From: Pseudomonadota bacterium
GTDB lineage: Bacteria > Myxococcota_A > UBA796 > SXON01
Length of the DNA: 51,623 nucleotides
Reading direction: 5' to 3'
Assembly (NCBI GenBank): GCA_005778355.1
Contig: SXON01000108.1
Coordinates: 1-51,623, forward strand
Shown here: positions 26,064 to 34,712 of the stretch, one piece after another
Numbering within the stretch: the stretch's first letter is position 1
Layout of the letters: every line of letters begins with the position of its first letter
Notes under the pieces: generated by a model
Told to the model about the DNA's origin: nothing
What the model saw: only the letters and a program-made list of their open reading frames with translations
The model's database searches: none
Made by a program: the position numbers and the translations under genes

Positions 26064-28028
26064 ATGCTGCCATTCCTCTTCGCTTGCGACGCCGCGAGTG
26101 ACAGCATGGGCGAACCGCCCGCCCCCGCCGGTGCGAGTCACCTGGTGGTGCTCGTGATGGACGGCGTGCGCCTGGAAGAGAGCTTCGGCGAGGGCAACGC
26201 CTCGGTCGATGGCTCGGCCACATCGAGCTTCCTCCCGCGAATTCGCGCGGAGCTCTTCCCGCACGGCACTCTGGTGCTCCCTGCCTACAACCTCGGGATC
26301 ACCATCACCGCCCCGGGGCATGCGCAATTCATCACCGGCGACCCCACGCCCTTCGGGAACTTCCCGCCCTACGAGGACATGGGCGCCTACTTCCCCGATC
26401 TGCCCACTCTGTTCGAGCTGGTGCGCGCGCAGCACGGGGAGGACGAAGGCGCGGTCGGCCTCGTCGGCAACACCGACCTGCTCGATGCCGTAGGACAGAG
26501 CAACTACCCGGGTCTCGGTGCCGACTACGGCGCCCCGTTCGAGCGCGTGAGCACCGACGGAGTCGGCACACAGGGCGATATCGCCGGCATCGACGAGGCC
26601 TGGCGACAGCTCCAGGAAGACCGCGCCCGGATCGTCGTGGTCAACCTGCATCGCCCCGACCAGATGGGCCACTACGGCGACGAGGCCGCCGACTACGCCA
26701 ACGCGGTGCGTAAACTCGACGCGCCCATCGCCGATTTCTGGGCCAAGGTCCAGGCTGACGAGCGCCTTCGCGACGGCACGACGCTCGTGATCGTGGCCGA
26801 CCATGGTCGCCACCGGATGGCGTCCGACGCCGACTACAAACAGCACGGCGACAGCTGCGCGGGATGTCGCGAGATCCCGATGTTCCTGCTTGGCTCGGGC
26901 GTGGCGGAAGGTCTGACGCTGAGCGACGGCGTGACCCTCGACGACCTCCACGCCACGCTCGCGACCTTGCTCGACGTCGAGTCCCCCTACGCCCTCGGTC
27001 GCGACTTCCTCGCCGGTGAGGCGGCGGCCACGGGCGAGCTCTCGCCCGTGGGCGCCTTGGACCTCGTGGTCACCGAGCGTCGGGGGGAGGACACGCCGCG
27101 AGGGGCGGTTTTCCTGGGCGGCGTGCAGCTCTCCTCGCCGCTCGCGGTGGCCGCCGGCGGCGCAGCCATCGCCTCCGGTTCCGAGTCCGCGTTTGCCTGC
27201 TGGCGGGAGCTCGCCGCCTTCGCCGACACCGACCTGCCCTGGACGCCTGCCTGCGCCTCTGTGGACACGTCGGGCGCGGTGTCGCGCCTGCCCTCGCCGC
27301 TCGACGAGGTGAACATCGGCTGGCGCCCGGCGCTGGCGCTCTCGCCGGCCGGGAAGCCCTGGATGGCGGTGGCAGACAATCTCAACGGCGCCGTGGATGG
27401 CAGCGCGGTGGAGCGTGCCGTGCGCCTGCTCACGCTCGGCGAAGGCTGGCAAGACGGCGGTGGCCGCGAGGGGGTGTACTACCCGACGGGTCCTGCGCTC
27501 GCGGTGCTCGGCGACAACGCGCTCGTGGCCTTTGGGGCCAGCCTCGACGCCAACGGGGGGCGCGCCAACCGGCACGTGCAGCTCTTCGAGGTGGGCGAGC
27601 CGGATGGGGAACAGGTGTGGACGCTGCGCTTCACGAGCGTGGGCGTCACCCGCGCCGCGCGCGCCGAGCGCCCGGCCATCTGGGCACGCGACGGCGAGGT
27701 GCGGCTCGCCTACACCACCCACGACGAAGGCGGCGAGAACAACATCGAGGTGGTGAGCAGCGTCGACGGTGGCGAGGTCTGGTCGGCCCCCGAGCGCCTC
27801 GACGACACCGGTCGGGTGTTCGCCCACCTCGACGCGCAGCTCTGGGACGGTGTCGTGGTGTACGCGCGGCTCGGCGAGGCCGAGGCTGAACTCTGCATGG
27901 AGGGCGCGCCCAGCCGCTGCGTGGGCCTCGGCAGCAGCGAGATCAGCGGCTTCGCGCGGGTAGACGGCGGGGCGCGCGTGTCGGTGCGCGAGGGTCGGGA
28001 GTGGGTGCTCCGCGACGTGTCCTTCTAA
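26064..28028 (+). CDS. Alkaline-phosphatase-superfamily phosphodiesterase-like lipoprotein
   Basis: The 654-residue protein has a minimal lipoprotein signal (MLPFLFACDAASD). Residues ~25-330 match the alkaline phosphatase/nucleotide pyrophosphatase superfamily: metal Asp33 in LVVLVMDGVR, probable nucleophile Thr82 in ITAPGHAQFITG, Asp199/His203 in HRPDQMGHYGD, Asp246/His247 in VIVADHGRH and the later HGDSCAGC. The C-terminal ~300 residues contain sialidase/BNR-like strands (RPAIWARDGEVRLAYTTHDE, VSSVDGGEVWSAPE). The substrate is not evident. It starts 46 bases after the propeller gene and may be the continuation of that transcript. Confidence 0.8.
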   Translation: MLPFLFACDAASDSMGEPPAPAGASHLVVLVMDGVRLEESFGEGNASVDGSATSSFLPRIRAELFPHGTLVLPAYNLGITITAPGHAQFITGDPTPFGNFPPYEDMGAYFPDLPTLFELVRAQHGEDEGAVGLVGNTDLLDAVGQSNYPGLGADYGAPFERVSTDGVGTQGDIAGIDEAWRQLQEDRARIVVVNLHRPDQMGHYGDEAADYANAVRKLDAPIADFWAKVQADERLRDGTTLVIVADHGRHRMASDADYKQHGDSCAGCREIPMFLLGSGVAEGLTLSDGVTLDDLHATLATLLDVESPYALGRDFLAGEAAATGELSPVGALDLVVTERRGEDTPRGAVFLGGVQLSSPLAVAAGGAAIASGSESAFACWRELAAFADTDLPWTPACASVDTSGAVSRLPSPLDEVNIGWRPALALSPAGKPWMAVADNLNGAVDGSAVERAVRLLTLGEGWQDGGGREGVYYPTGPALAVLGDNALVAFGASLDANGGRANRHVQLFEVGEPDGEQVWTLRFTSVGVTRAARAERPAIWARDGEVRLAYTTHDEGGENNIEVVSSVDGGEVWSAPERLDDTGRVFAHLDAQLWDGVVVYARLGEAEAELCMEGAPSRCVGLGSSEISGFARVDGGARVSVREGREWVLRDVSF

Positions 28029-28069
28029 GGCCGTCGCGGTGCCTGGCTTCCTGGGCTAGGGTGCGGCCT

Positions 28070-29377
28070 GTGCTGACCCTCCTGCTCCTCGGCTGCGAGC
28101 CAAGAGACGACTGCGGCGCCGAGATCTGCAACGCCGAGGCCACGATCCGCGAGGACGTGCCGACGGTCCTCACCGTCACCTGGACTACCTCCGAACCGAC
28201 GGTGGGACACGTCGAGTTCGGGGAGGCGGCGAGCCTCGATCTGGTGACGAGCGACGACCCTGAGCCCACGACCGAACACACCCACTCGCTCGTCGGCCTG
28301 CCCGGGGGCACCGAGATCTTCTTCAAGGTTGTCGACGAGAGCGGCGAGTCGCCGGTGCTCACGAAGGCCAACGGTGGGCTTCCCACCTACCTTCCCGAGT
28401 TTGCCACCGAGGGCGAGGGGAACCTCGGCGGCTACGTGGTGACCGTGCTCGAGGGCTCGGTCTGGGGACCGATCATCCTCGACGCCGACGGCCGAATCGT
28501 GTGGTGGGATGTCGCGACCGACCTCTACGCCGTCACCCGCGCGTACCTGTCACACGACGGCAAGTCGGTGCTCTACAACGAGAGCAACGACCGCTCGCAG
28601 GACTACGCCGACATGGAGGAGGCCTACGTTGTCCGGGTGATGCTCGACGGGTCGGGGGAAACACGCATCCCCTTGCCCTACCTGTCGCACGACTTCGTGG
28701 AGCTGCCGGGCGGCGAGATCGTCGGCATTGCGCGCGATCAGCAGGCGGTCGGCGACACGACTTATTTGGGCGACAAGCTCACTGAGGTTGCGACCGATGG
28801 ATCCCTTGTCGACCGTTGGTCGGCCTTCGACGCCTGGGACCCCGCCGAGCTGGGGGGAGTCGACGCCGCCCGCGGCACCTGGACCCACGCCAACGCGGTG
28901 GACTATGAGCCCGACACCGACAGCTTCCTCGTCGGCCTCCGCAACTTCGCCTCCATCGTTCGTGTGTCGCGACAGACGGGCGAGGTGAGCTGGACCTTCG
29001 GTGGACTGGTGGGCGAACAGCGCCCCGAGTCCGGCGACGGCGAGCTCGACACCTACCACCAGTTCGAGTTGGCCGATGGCAAACTACTCGCCTTCGACAA
29101 CGGCGATCCCACGCGGGGGTACTCGCGGCTCGTCGAGTATGACGTGGGCGACGGCACGGGCGCCGTCACCAAGACCTGGGAATGGACCGAGGACCCGCCG
29201 GCCTACGTCGCGATCCTCGGCGACGCGAACCGCCTTGACGGCGGCGATGTGGTGTCGAGCCTCAGCCTCTCGGGCAAGCTGGTCCGCGTCAGCCCGGCGG
29301 GGGATCTTGTCTTCACGGCGGCCGTCGATATCGGCTTCGGTCTCGGCTACGCCCAGCTCGTCGACAGCCTGTACTGA
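28070..29377 (+). CDS. Arylsulfotransferase (ASST)-like lipoprotein
   Basis: The 435-residue protein starts at a GTG giving the short lipobox VLTLLLLGC; an in-frame GTG at 28061 is an alternative. A fibronectin-like domain follows (TVTWTTSEPTVGHVEFGE), then a propeller with family-typical blades: GPIILDADGRIVWWD, SHDFVELPGGEIVGIARDQ, HANAVDYEPDTDSFLVGLRN, VSRQTGEVSWTFGG and YHQFELADGKLLAFDNGD. Members transfer sulfate between phenols, but many are uncharacterised surface propellers. The stop lies three bases from the stop of the convergent lipoprotein gene. Confidence 0.8.
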   Translation: MLTLLLLGCEPRDDCGAEICNAEATIREDVPTVLTVTWTTSEPTVGHVEFGEAASLDLVTSDDPEPTTEHTHSLVGLPGGTEIFFKVVDESGESPVLTKANGGLPTYLPEFATEGEGNLGGYVVTVLEGSVWGPIILDADGRIVWWDVATDLYAVTRAYLSHDGKSVLYNESNDRSQDYADMEEAYVVRVMLDGSGETRIPLPYLSHDFVELPGGEIVGIARDQQAVGDTTYLGDKLTEVATDGSLVDRWSAFDAWDPAELGGVDAARGTWTHANAVDYEPDTDSFLVGLRNFASIVRVSRQTGEVSWTFGGLVGEQRPESGDGELDTYHQFELADGKLLAFDNGDPTRGYSRLVEYDVGDGTGAVTKTWEWTEDPPAYVAILGDANRLDGGDVVSSLSLSGKLVRVSPAGDLVFTAAVDIGFGLGYAQLVDSLY

Positions 29378-29380
29378 CGC

Positions 29381-30058
29381 TCAGTCGGTGCGAACGGTGC
29401 AGCCGTACTCGGCCAGGTAGTTGAGCCCCTCGTCCGCCCAGTAGCCGCTGCCGAACTCGTCGCCGCTTCCCGTGAAGTGCCATGTCGCGACACCGTCGCC
29501 GCCCAGCGCCACGCCGTAGGTCTCGGTCATCGACTCGTAGCCCCGGTACACGCCCACGGCACAGTCGGTCTCGCTCTCCGACAACGACGCGTCGACCACC
29601 ATGCCGATGTCGCAGTCGCCGCAGGCCCCCCGGCTGCCGCTCTCGGCGGTGACCGAGTAGCTCACGACGCAGTCTTTGCCGCCCTCGGCTGCCCAGGCGT
29701 CGTTCACGAAGAGGTACCAGCGCTCCTCGCCGGTCCAGCCGGTGGCCTCGCTGCCGTTGAACTCGCCCCAGTAGTAGAGCTTGGCGCCCTGAACTTCGGG
29801 GCTCCCGCCCATCTCCTGGCAGTCGTCGGCGTTGCGCTCCATCTCGGCGAGCACGTCGGGGAGGGAGTCGCCGCCGGTGTCGTTGCCGGTGTCGGCGCCA
29901 GTGTCGGTCCCGGTATCGGAACCCGAGTCCGAGTCCGTGTCGCCGTCGGCATCGGTGTCCGTGTCGCCGTCGGCATCGGAATCGGCGTCGGCCTCCCCGG
30001 TTTCCTTGGGCTCGTCGGCCGGCGTGCAGGCGAAGAGGAACAACAAGAGCGCGCGCAT
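29381..30058 (-). CDS. Small lipoprotein with Asp/Thr/Gly linker
   Basis: The 225-residue protein starts MRALLLFLFACTPADEP with lipobox LFAC, then a ~45-residue linker of DADGDTDTDADG and SDTGTDTG type, which resembles a calcium-binding or flexible surface spacer. The C-terminal ~150 residues form a small Cys-containing domain (GACGDCDIG and a final CTVRTD). The family is unknown. The ATG at 30058 is used because it directly precedes the signal peptide. Confidence 0.7.
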   Translation of the reverse strand: MRALLLFLFACTPADEPKETGEADADSDADGDTDTDADGDTDSDSGSDTGTDTGADTGNDTGGDSLPDVLAEMERNADDCQEMGGSPEVQGAKLYYWGEFNGSEATGWTGEERWYLFVNDAWAAEGGKDCVVSYSVTAESGSRGACGDCDIGMVVDASLSESETDCAVGVYRGYESMTETYGVALGGDGVATWHFTGSGDEFGSGYWADEGLNYLAEYGCTVRTD

Positions 30059-30095
30059 GTCGATAGCGTAGCGTTTTCCGAACCCGGGTGTCCCC

Positions 30096-31076
30096 ATGTT
30101 GCCGCTCGTTGCCCTCGCCCTCGCCCAGGACCTCGATTTTGGCGTGAACCCAGCGCCCGGTCCGGGAGAGAGTCCCGCGTTCTACCTCACGCCCACGCGC
30201 GACGTGAAGACGCTGTACGTGCTCTGCAAGGTGGGCGGCAAGACGGTGGAGCTGACCAAGTCCAGCGTGGCGGCCATGACCAAGGTGACGGTCAGCTTCC
30301 CGCGCAACGAGTCGGTGACGACGGCCGACTGTTTCGTGCGATCCTCCTTCAAGGAAGGCGACGTCGTGGAGCAGGACGTGCCGGTGGAGTGGGCCTACCG
30401 CCTGCCGCTGTCGATCGACCTCTCACGGGCGAGCGCCAACCTCGAGGCGAAGACCGTCACCGTGCGGGCGAGCGCCAAGGTGGAAGAGGCGGAGATCATC
30501 GCCTACGGCGCGCACAAGGCGGTGCTCGACAAGTCAACGGTGCCCATCGGCCAGGGCCCGGGCGACGTGAGCGTGCCCTTCGTCGGCGACCCGTCCGAGG
30601 TGGTGCTGCTCGACGTCACCCTGCGCACGTCCAGCGCCTGGGCTGGATTCACCTACTCACCGTGGTTCCTCGATATCCCCCATGAGGACGTGCTTTTCGC
30701 CAGCGACAGCGACGTCATCGCCGCCGACGAGGAGTGGAAGCTGGTGAAGGTGCAGGAGCAGCTCCTCGACGTCGTCGACAAGTACGGCAGCATCGTACCC
30801 GTCAAGCTCTACGTGGCCGGCTGCACCGACACCGTGGGCGACGCGAGTCACAACCGTGATCTCTCCGAGCGCCGCGCCCGGGCCATTGCCAAGTGGTTCA
30901 GCGGGCACGGGTTCAGCTACCCGATTTTCTACTACGGTTTCGGCGAGTCCTTGCTGGCGGTGCAGACGGGCGACAGCGTGGACATGCAGGTGAATCGCCG
31001 CGCGCTGTACATGGTCGGCGCCAACCCGCCCCCCTCCGGCTCCGGCGTGCCGGGCGTCGGCTGGAAAGGCCTGTAG
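30096..31076 (+). CDS. OmpA-like peptidoglycan-binding exported protein
   Basis: The 326-residue protein has a short signal peptide (MLPLVALALAQ). The last ~110 residues match the OmpA C-terminal fold: a helix before KLYVAGCTDTVGDASHNRDL, then SERRARAIAKWFSGHG, YGFGES and QVNRRALY, where GxTDxxG...N..LSxxRA and GxGE...NRR are the family signature. It would bind peptidoglycan. The N-terminal ~200 residues are beta-rich and not recognised. The gene stop is three bases from that of the convergent barrel gene. Confidence 0.82.
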   Translation: MLPLVALALAQDLDFGVNPAPGPGESPAFYLTPTRDVKTLYVLCKVGGKTVELTKSSVAAMTKVTVSFPRNESVTTADCFVRSSFKEGDVVEQDVPVEWAYRLPLSIDLSRASANLEAKTVTVRASAKVEEAEIIAYGAHKAVLDKSTVPIGQGPGDVSVPFVGDPSEVVLLDVTLRTSSAWAGFTYSPWFLDIPHEDVLFASDSDVIAADEEWKLVKVQEQLLDVVDKYGSIVPVKLYVAGCTDTVGDASHNRDLSERRARAIAKWFSGHGFSYPIFYYGFGESLLAVQTGDSVDMQVNRRALYMVGANPPPSGSGVPGVGWKGL

Positions 31077-31079
31077 TCG

Positions 31080-33881
31080 CTACCAGAGAACGTAGGTGGC
31101 GCCAGCGCCGACACCGAAGACATGCTCCTCGAGCGTACCTTTCGACTCGAACTGCTCTGCGGGCAAGTAGTGGAAGTCCCAGCTTCCGTTGACGCGGATG
31201 GCGACGGGCGCGTCGCCGACCGGAATGTCGACTCGCGCGCCGGCGTGCGTGGCGGCCGGCACCCAGGCGAAGGTCTCGCCGAGCTCGATGTTGGCGTGCA
31301 GTCCGTTGGGCGCGTCGATGTCGAGCTGTCCCATGATCCGCACCCCCAGCCAGTCGGCCAGCGCGACGCCGGCAGCGGTGCGCGTCTCGTCGGTGTAGGT
31401 GAAGTAGGGGGCGTTCAACGAGTGGAGTTCCGCGCGCCCGCCGACCGCCAGTATGTCGCTCGCGCCATACACGTAGCCGGCACCCACGGAGAAATCACGG
31501 ACGAAGGTGAGGAAGGTGTCTTCGCCCAACTTGAACCAGTTGGCGGTGAATCGGCCGCCGCCGGAGAGCGCCACGCGCCCTGGACCGGCCGGCAACTGGT
31601 AGTCGGCGCGCAGGTTGAGCCCCCAGAATCCCGCGCCGGGGGCGCTCAGGTCGGCGTTGGCCACCCCGCCATCGCCGTTGGTCTTCAGCGAGTAGGGCCC
31701 GCGGATGTTGTAGAGACCGCCGTAGAAGCGGCCCCGTGCGAACTCCCCGCTCGCGACGGGCGCTTGCGCGGCAACGCCTGAGCCGCTGCTCGTGGTGGCC
31801 GGCGCGGTGGTCGCGGTGGGCGCCTTGCTGGTAGACCCCACCTGGTCGAGCGTGGGGAGATTGAGCGCGGCGGTGGAGGAGCCCGCGCCGACGGTGATCT
31901 TGAGTGGCCCATCGGTGCCGGCTGGGAGCTGTACCGGCACGGAGTAGCTGCCGTCGCGATTGTCGGTGACCGCACCGGCGGTCGCGGGGGCGGCGGAGAT
32001 GGCGAGCTTCTGCCCGGCCACGCCCACCCCGGCCTCGTCGGTGACGCGCACCTGCACGAGGATCGCGGCCCCGGGCGTGGTGTAGCCGGGGGTGGCGGTG
32101 AGCATCACGCTCGACGGCGGCCCGGCCTTCGGCACCACGCCCGCTCGGGCCACGGCGAGGGACGGAGCGGCGCGCTGCCAGCGCTCCAGCGCCCCGAGGT
32201 GGGCAGGCGGGCCGCCCGGCGGGGGCGCCGCGAAGACGTTCTTGCCCACCTGGAACACGGGCAGTTCGGTCACGAGGCCAGCGCCTTCCACCCGCAGGGT
32301 TTGTAGCCCCGGCGAGGTGCCGGACTTGTAGACCACGCGCGCGAGGCCCTTGCCGTCGCTCTTCGCGGTCGGGGGCAGAACGCCGTCGCCCCGGGGCACG
32401 GACAGCTTGAAGTCGATGTTGGCCACCGGGAGGTCGAAGGCGTCGACCGCCACCAGCGTGAGGGTGGTGGTGTCGAGACCATTGCCGCTCACGGTGGGCG
32501 AGGTGGTCCACGCGAGGATGCGCGCCGGCGCCAGCGACGAGGCGTCGATCTGCGGGGCGCCGTGCACCCGCATGCGATCGGTCTTGGACGAGCCCGAGGC
32601 GCTGCCAGTGTAGCTGCCGTCCTTGTTGTCCTTGAGGCTTCCTGAGAGGCTGCCGCCCTCGATCACGATCTGGGGCGAGCGCCCGGCGAGCGAGGTGCCG
32701 CCTGCGTCCTTGAGGTTCGCCAACAGTTTGACGCTCCCGCCGCCGGAGGGGAACTCGGGGGGATCAGCGGCGAGCGTCATGCGCGGCAGGGGCGAGAGCA
32801 CCCGAACCTTCTTCTGCGCCGTGAGCCCGTTCCAGGTCGCGCCGAGGGTCACCTCGCCGGCGGCGGAGGGGAGCGTCCACGCGGCCTGCATCACGCGTCC
32901 GTCGGGACCTGGTGTCGCGACCGTGCCGGCGCTCGCGGTGATCTTCATGTCGCTGGCCGGCTGCGGCTCGCCGTTCGCGCTCAGGGCCACCGCCCGCAGC
33001 TTCATGCTGGAGGAGGCGTCGGCAACCACCGAGGCGGGGAGGGGAAGGAAGACCAGCTGACCCCCCTGCGGCACGCCGGGGATGGGCACTTCTTTGTCGC
33101 CTTTGGAGGTATCGACGCTCACCGTGGTGAGGCGTCCGGTGGGCAAGCGCGGGTCGAGCTCCAGCTCGAAGGTGACCTTGTTCTTACTATCTGCCTTGAA
33201 CGGCCCGTATTGTTTGCCGCCCATCGCCAGCACGTTGGTCGAGCCCGAGGGCGCGTCGAACTGCACGCTCTTCTTCTGCAGGAGCGGCAAGGTGGCAAAA
33301 CCGCCGATGTCGGGCGCGGCCATGTCGGCGGCGGTGACGGCCACGATCACGGGCCCGGTCAGTGTCTTGGGGGCGGTGTACCGGGCGGCGTAGCTGCCGT
33401 CGCCCATCGGCACGGGGAAGTCGATGGTGCCGGTGCTGGCGGTGAGGACGAAGCGGCGTCGCTCGACAGACACCGGCGAGGTGCCCGAGGGCACGAGCTT
33501 CACGGAGGCCGACTGCCCCGCGCCAAGGGTGGGTGGGTCGAAGCTGATGGCGATCTCGCCCTGGAAGGGGGGTACCACCGGCACCTGGATCGTCTGCTCG
33601 TCGCCCTGGACGATCACCGCCACGGGCAGCGACTTCGGCTGGCTCACGGCGGGAGGCATGTATTCAAAACTCACGACGCAGTCGGCGCCCATGGCCACTG
33701 CGGACACCTTGCCCGACTCCGCCTTCACCCGGGCACGCGCGCCCGCGGGACAACGTTCCACGTAGGCGCGGACCACGGTGGTGGTTTGACCATCGGCCAC
33801 CAGCGGCGCGGTGCCGACGAGGCTGGTTCCAGCGAAAGCGCTCCAGACGCACAACAGCAGGGCCATCAACACCACGAGCAC
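31080..33881 (-). CDS. Ig-like repeat protein with C-terminal outer-membrane beta-barrel
   Basis: The 933-residue protein starts at a GTG with a GAGGT ribosome binding site five bases upstream and has a signal peptide (MALLLCVWSAFAG within it). Residues ~20-700 contain invasin/filamin-like Ig modules, for example ARVVYKSGTSPGLQTLRVEG and VRVTDEAGVGVAGQKLAISA, each with a DGSY-type turn (GDGSYAARY, KDGSYTGSA, RDGSYSVPV). The last ~230 residues are barrel-like (RGRFYGGLYNIRGPYS, FGVGAGATYVLW, ending in an aromatic residue as barrels do). The layout, passenger first and barrel last, is that of an autotransporter-like surface protein. No protease motif is seen. Confidence 0.72.
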   Translation of the reverse strand: MLVVLMALLLCVWSAFAGTSLVGTAPLVADGQTTTVVRAYVERCPAGARARVKAESGKVSAVAMGADCVVSFEYMPPAVSQPKSLPVAVIVQGDEQTIQVPVVPPFQGEIAISFDPPTLGAGQSASVKLVPSGTSPVSVERRRFVLTASTGTIDFPVPMGDGSYAARYTAPKTLTGPVIVAVTAADMAAPDIGGFATLPLLQKKSVQFDAPSGSTNVLAMGGKQYGPFKADSKNKVTFELELDPRLPTGRLTTVSVDTSKGDKEVPIPGVPQGGQLVFLPLPASVVADASSSMKLRAVALSANGEPQPASDMKITASAGTVATPGPDGRVMQAAWTLPSAAGEVTLGATWNGLTAQKKVRVLSPLPRMTLAADPPEFPSGGGSVKLLANLKDAGGTSLAGRSPQIVIEGGSLSGSLKDNKDGSYTGSASGSSKTDRMRVHGAPQIDASSLAPARILAWTTSPTVSGNGLDTTTLTLVAVDAFDLPVANIDFKLSVPRGDGVLPPTAKSDGKGLARVVYKSGTSPGLQTLRVEGAGLVTELPVFQVGKNVFAAPPPGGPPAHLGALERWQRAAPSLAVARAGVVPKAGPPSSVMLTATPGYTTPGAAILVQVRVTDEAGVGVAGQKLAISAAPATAGAVTDNRDGSYSVPVQLPAGTDGPLKITVGAGSSTAALNLPTLDQVGSTSKAPTATTAPATTSSGSGVAAQAPVASGEFARGRFYGGLYNIRGPYSLKTNGDGGVANADLSAPGAGFWGLNLRADYQLPAGPGRVALSGGGRFTANWFKLGEDTFLTFVRDFSVGAGYVYGASDILAVGGRAELHSLNAPYFTYTDETRTAAGVALADWLGVRIMGQLDIDAPNGLHANIELGETFAWVPAATHAGARVDIPVGDAPVAIRVNGSWDFHYLPAEQFESKGTLEEHVFGVGAGATYVLW

Positions 33882-33935
33882 CTCGCGCGGGCACGCACCG
33901 TAATCGAGTCGAGGACCGCTACAACCGGTCGGCTG

Positions 33936-34712
33936 CTACAACAACGACTCGGCGCGCCGCGAGTTTGCGCCCGACTGGATCGTGTCGATCACCACGCCGC
34001 GGTCCATCACCACCGTGAAGGGCAGCCCGATGCTTCCGCCCTCGCCCGAGGCGTAGTCCCAGATGAGGCCGTCCTCGTCGGAGAGGACCGGCATCGTCAG
34101 GTCGTACTTGTTCGCCCAGCGCTCGAGGTCGGCCTGCTCGGGTACCGTGTAGTTCTCGGTCTCGATCATCACTTCGAGCACCATCAGTCCGTCGTCTTTG
34201 TTTTCCTGGTAGAGGTCTTCGAGGCCACCGGCCTCGCTTTGGCACGCGCCTCACCAGAAGGCGGCGAAGACCAGGTAGACGACGTTGTCGCAGAAACCGT
34301 GGAGGTTCACGTCCTCGCCGAACTGGTCCATCATCACCCAGTCGCGACTGGCATCCCCCTCGTCGTAGCCCTCGGCCTGGATGTCCTTGGCGCAGTCGCC
34401 GATGGGCCATCCACCCTCGTAGGGCTTGCTCTCGTCGTCGGTGGGGTCGGTGTTGCCCTCCACCTCCTCGCCGTCGTTCCAGCCGTCGCCATCGGAATCG
34501 AGCTCGTCGCCGTCGGTGCCGAGCTCGTCTTCCTCGTCGTTGCTGAGGCCGTCGCCATCGGGGTCGGCGCTGCCGTCGTCTTCGGTCTCGCCGTCCTCTT
34601 CGTCGCCGATGCCGAAGAGGCCGCCGCCCTCCTCGTCCTCGTCGCCGCCGCCGAGCAAACCGCTACAGCCGAGGCTGGCGGCACCCAGCCCGGCCAGGAT
34701 GAGCACGCGCAT
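33936..34712 (-). CDS. TlpA/thioredoxin-like selenoprotein lipoprotein, copy 1 (in-frame UGA = Sec154)
   Basis: Read through the UGA at 34253-34251 this gene encodes 258 residues. It has a lipoprotein signal (MRVLILAGLGAASLGC), an acidic linker, DxDxDG-type calcium repeats (DPDGDGLSNDEEDELG, DSDGDGWNDGEEVEG), then a TlpA/ResA-like domain: MMDQFGEDVNLHGFC, the strand VVYLVFAAFW, the active site U-G-A-C (TGA GGC GCG TGC), and the cis-Pro loop GLPFTVVMDRG. UGA occupies exactly the nucleophilic Cys of the usual WCxxC. The protein sequence continues in frame without another stop to the TAG at 33938. As conventional reading would stop at 34251, the 3' half would be missed or called a separate 82-residue gene. 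It shares TGATG with copy 2. Confidence 0.85.
34220..34236 (-). promoter_or_regulatory. Candidate bacterial SECIS hairpin, copy 1
   Basis: Starting 14 bases after the UGA, CGAGGCC-GGU-GGCCUCG forms a perfect seven-pair stem with a GGU loop on the coding (minus) strand. The loop's first G is 22 bases past the UGA, inside the distance range known for bacterial SECIS elements, and the GGU loop resembles the GGUC loop of the E. coli fdhF element recognised by SelB. It also encodes EAGGL. Confidence 0.75.

Noticed and set aside
29860..30020. Repeated GTGTCGGC-type sequence as a CRISPR or non-coding repeat array
   Set aside because: It is the in-frame coding sequence of the Asp/Thr/Gly linker of a lipoprotein; repeat units are imperfect codon-level repeats without spacers.
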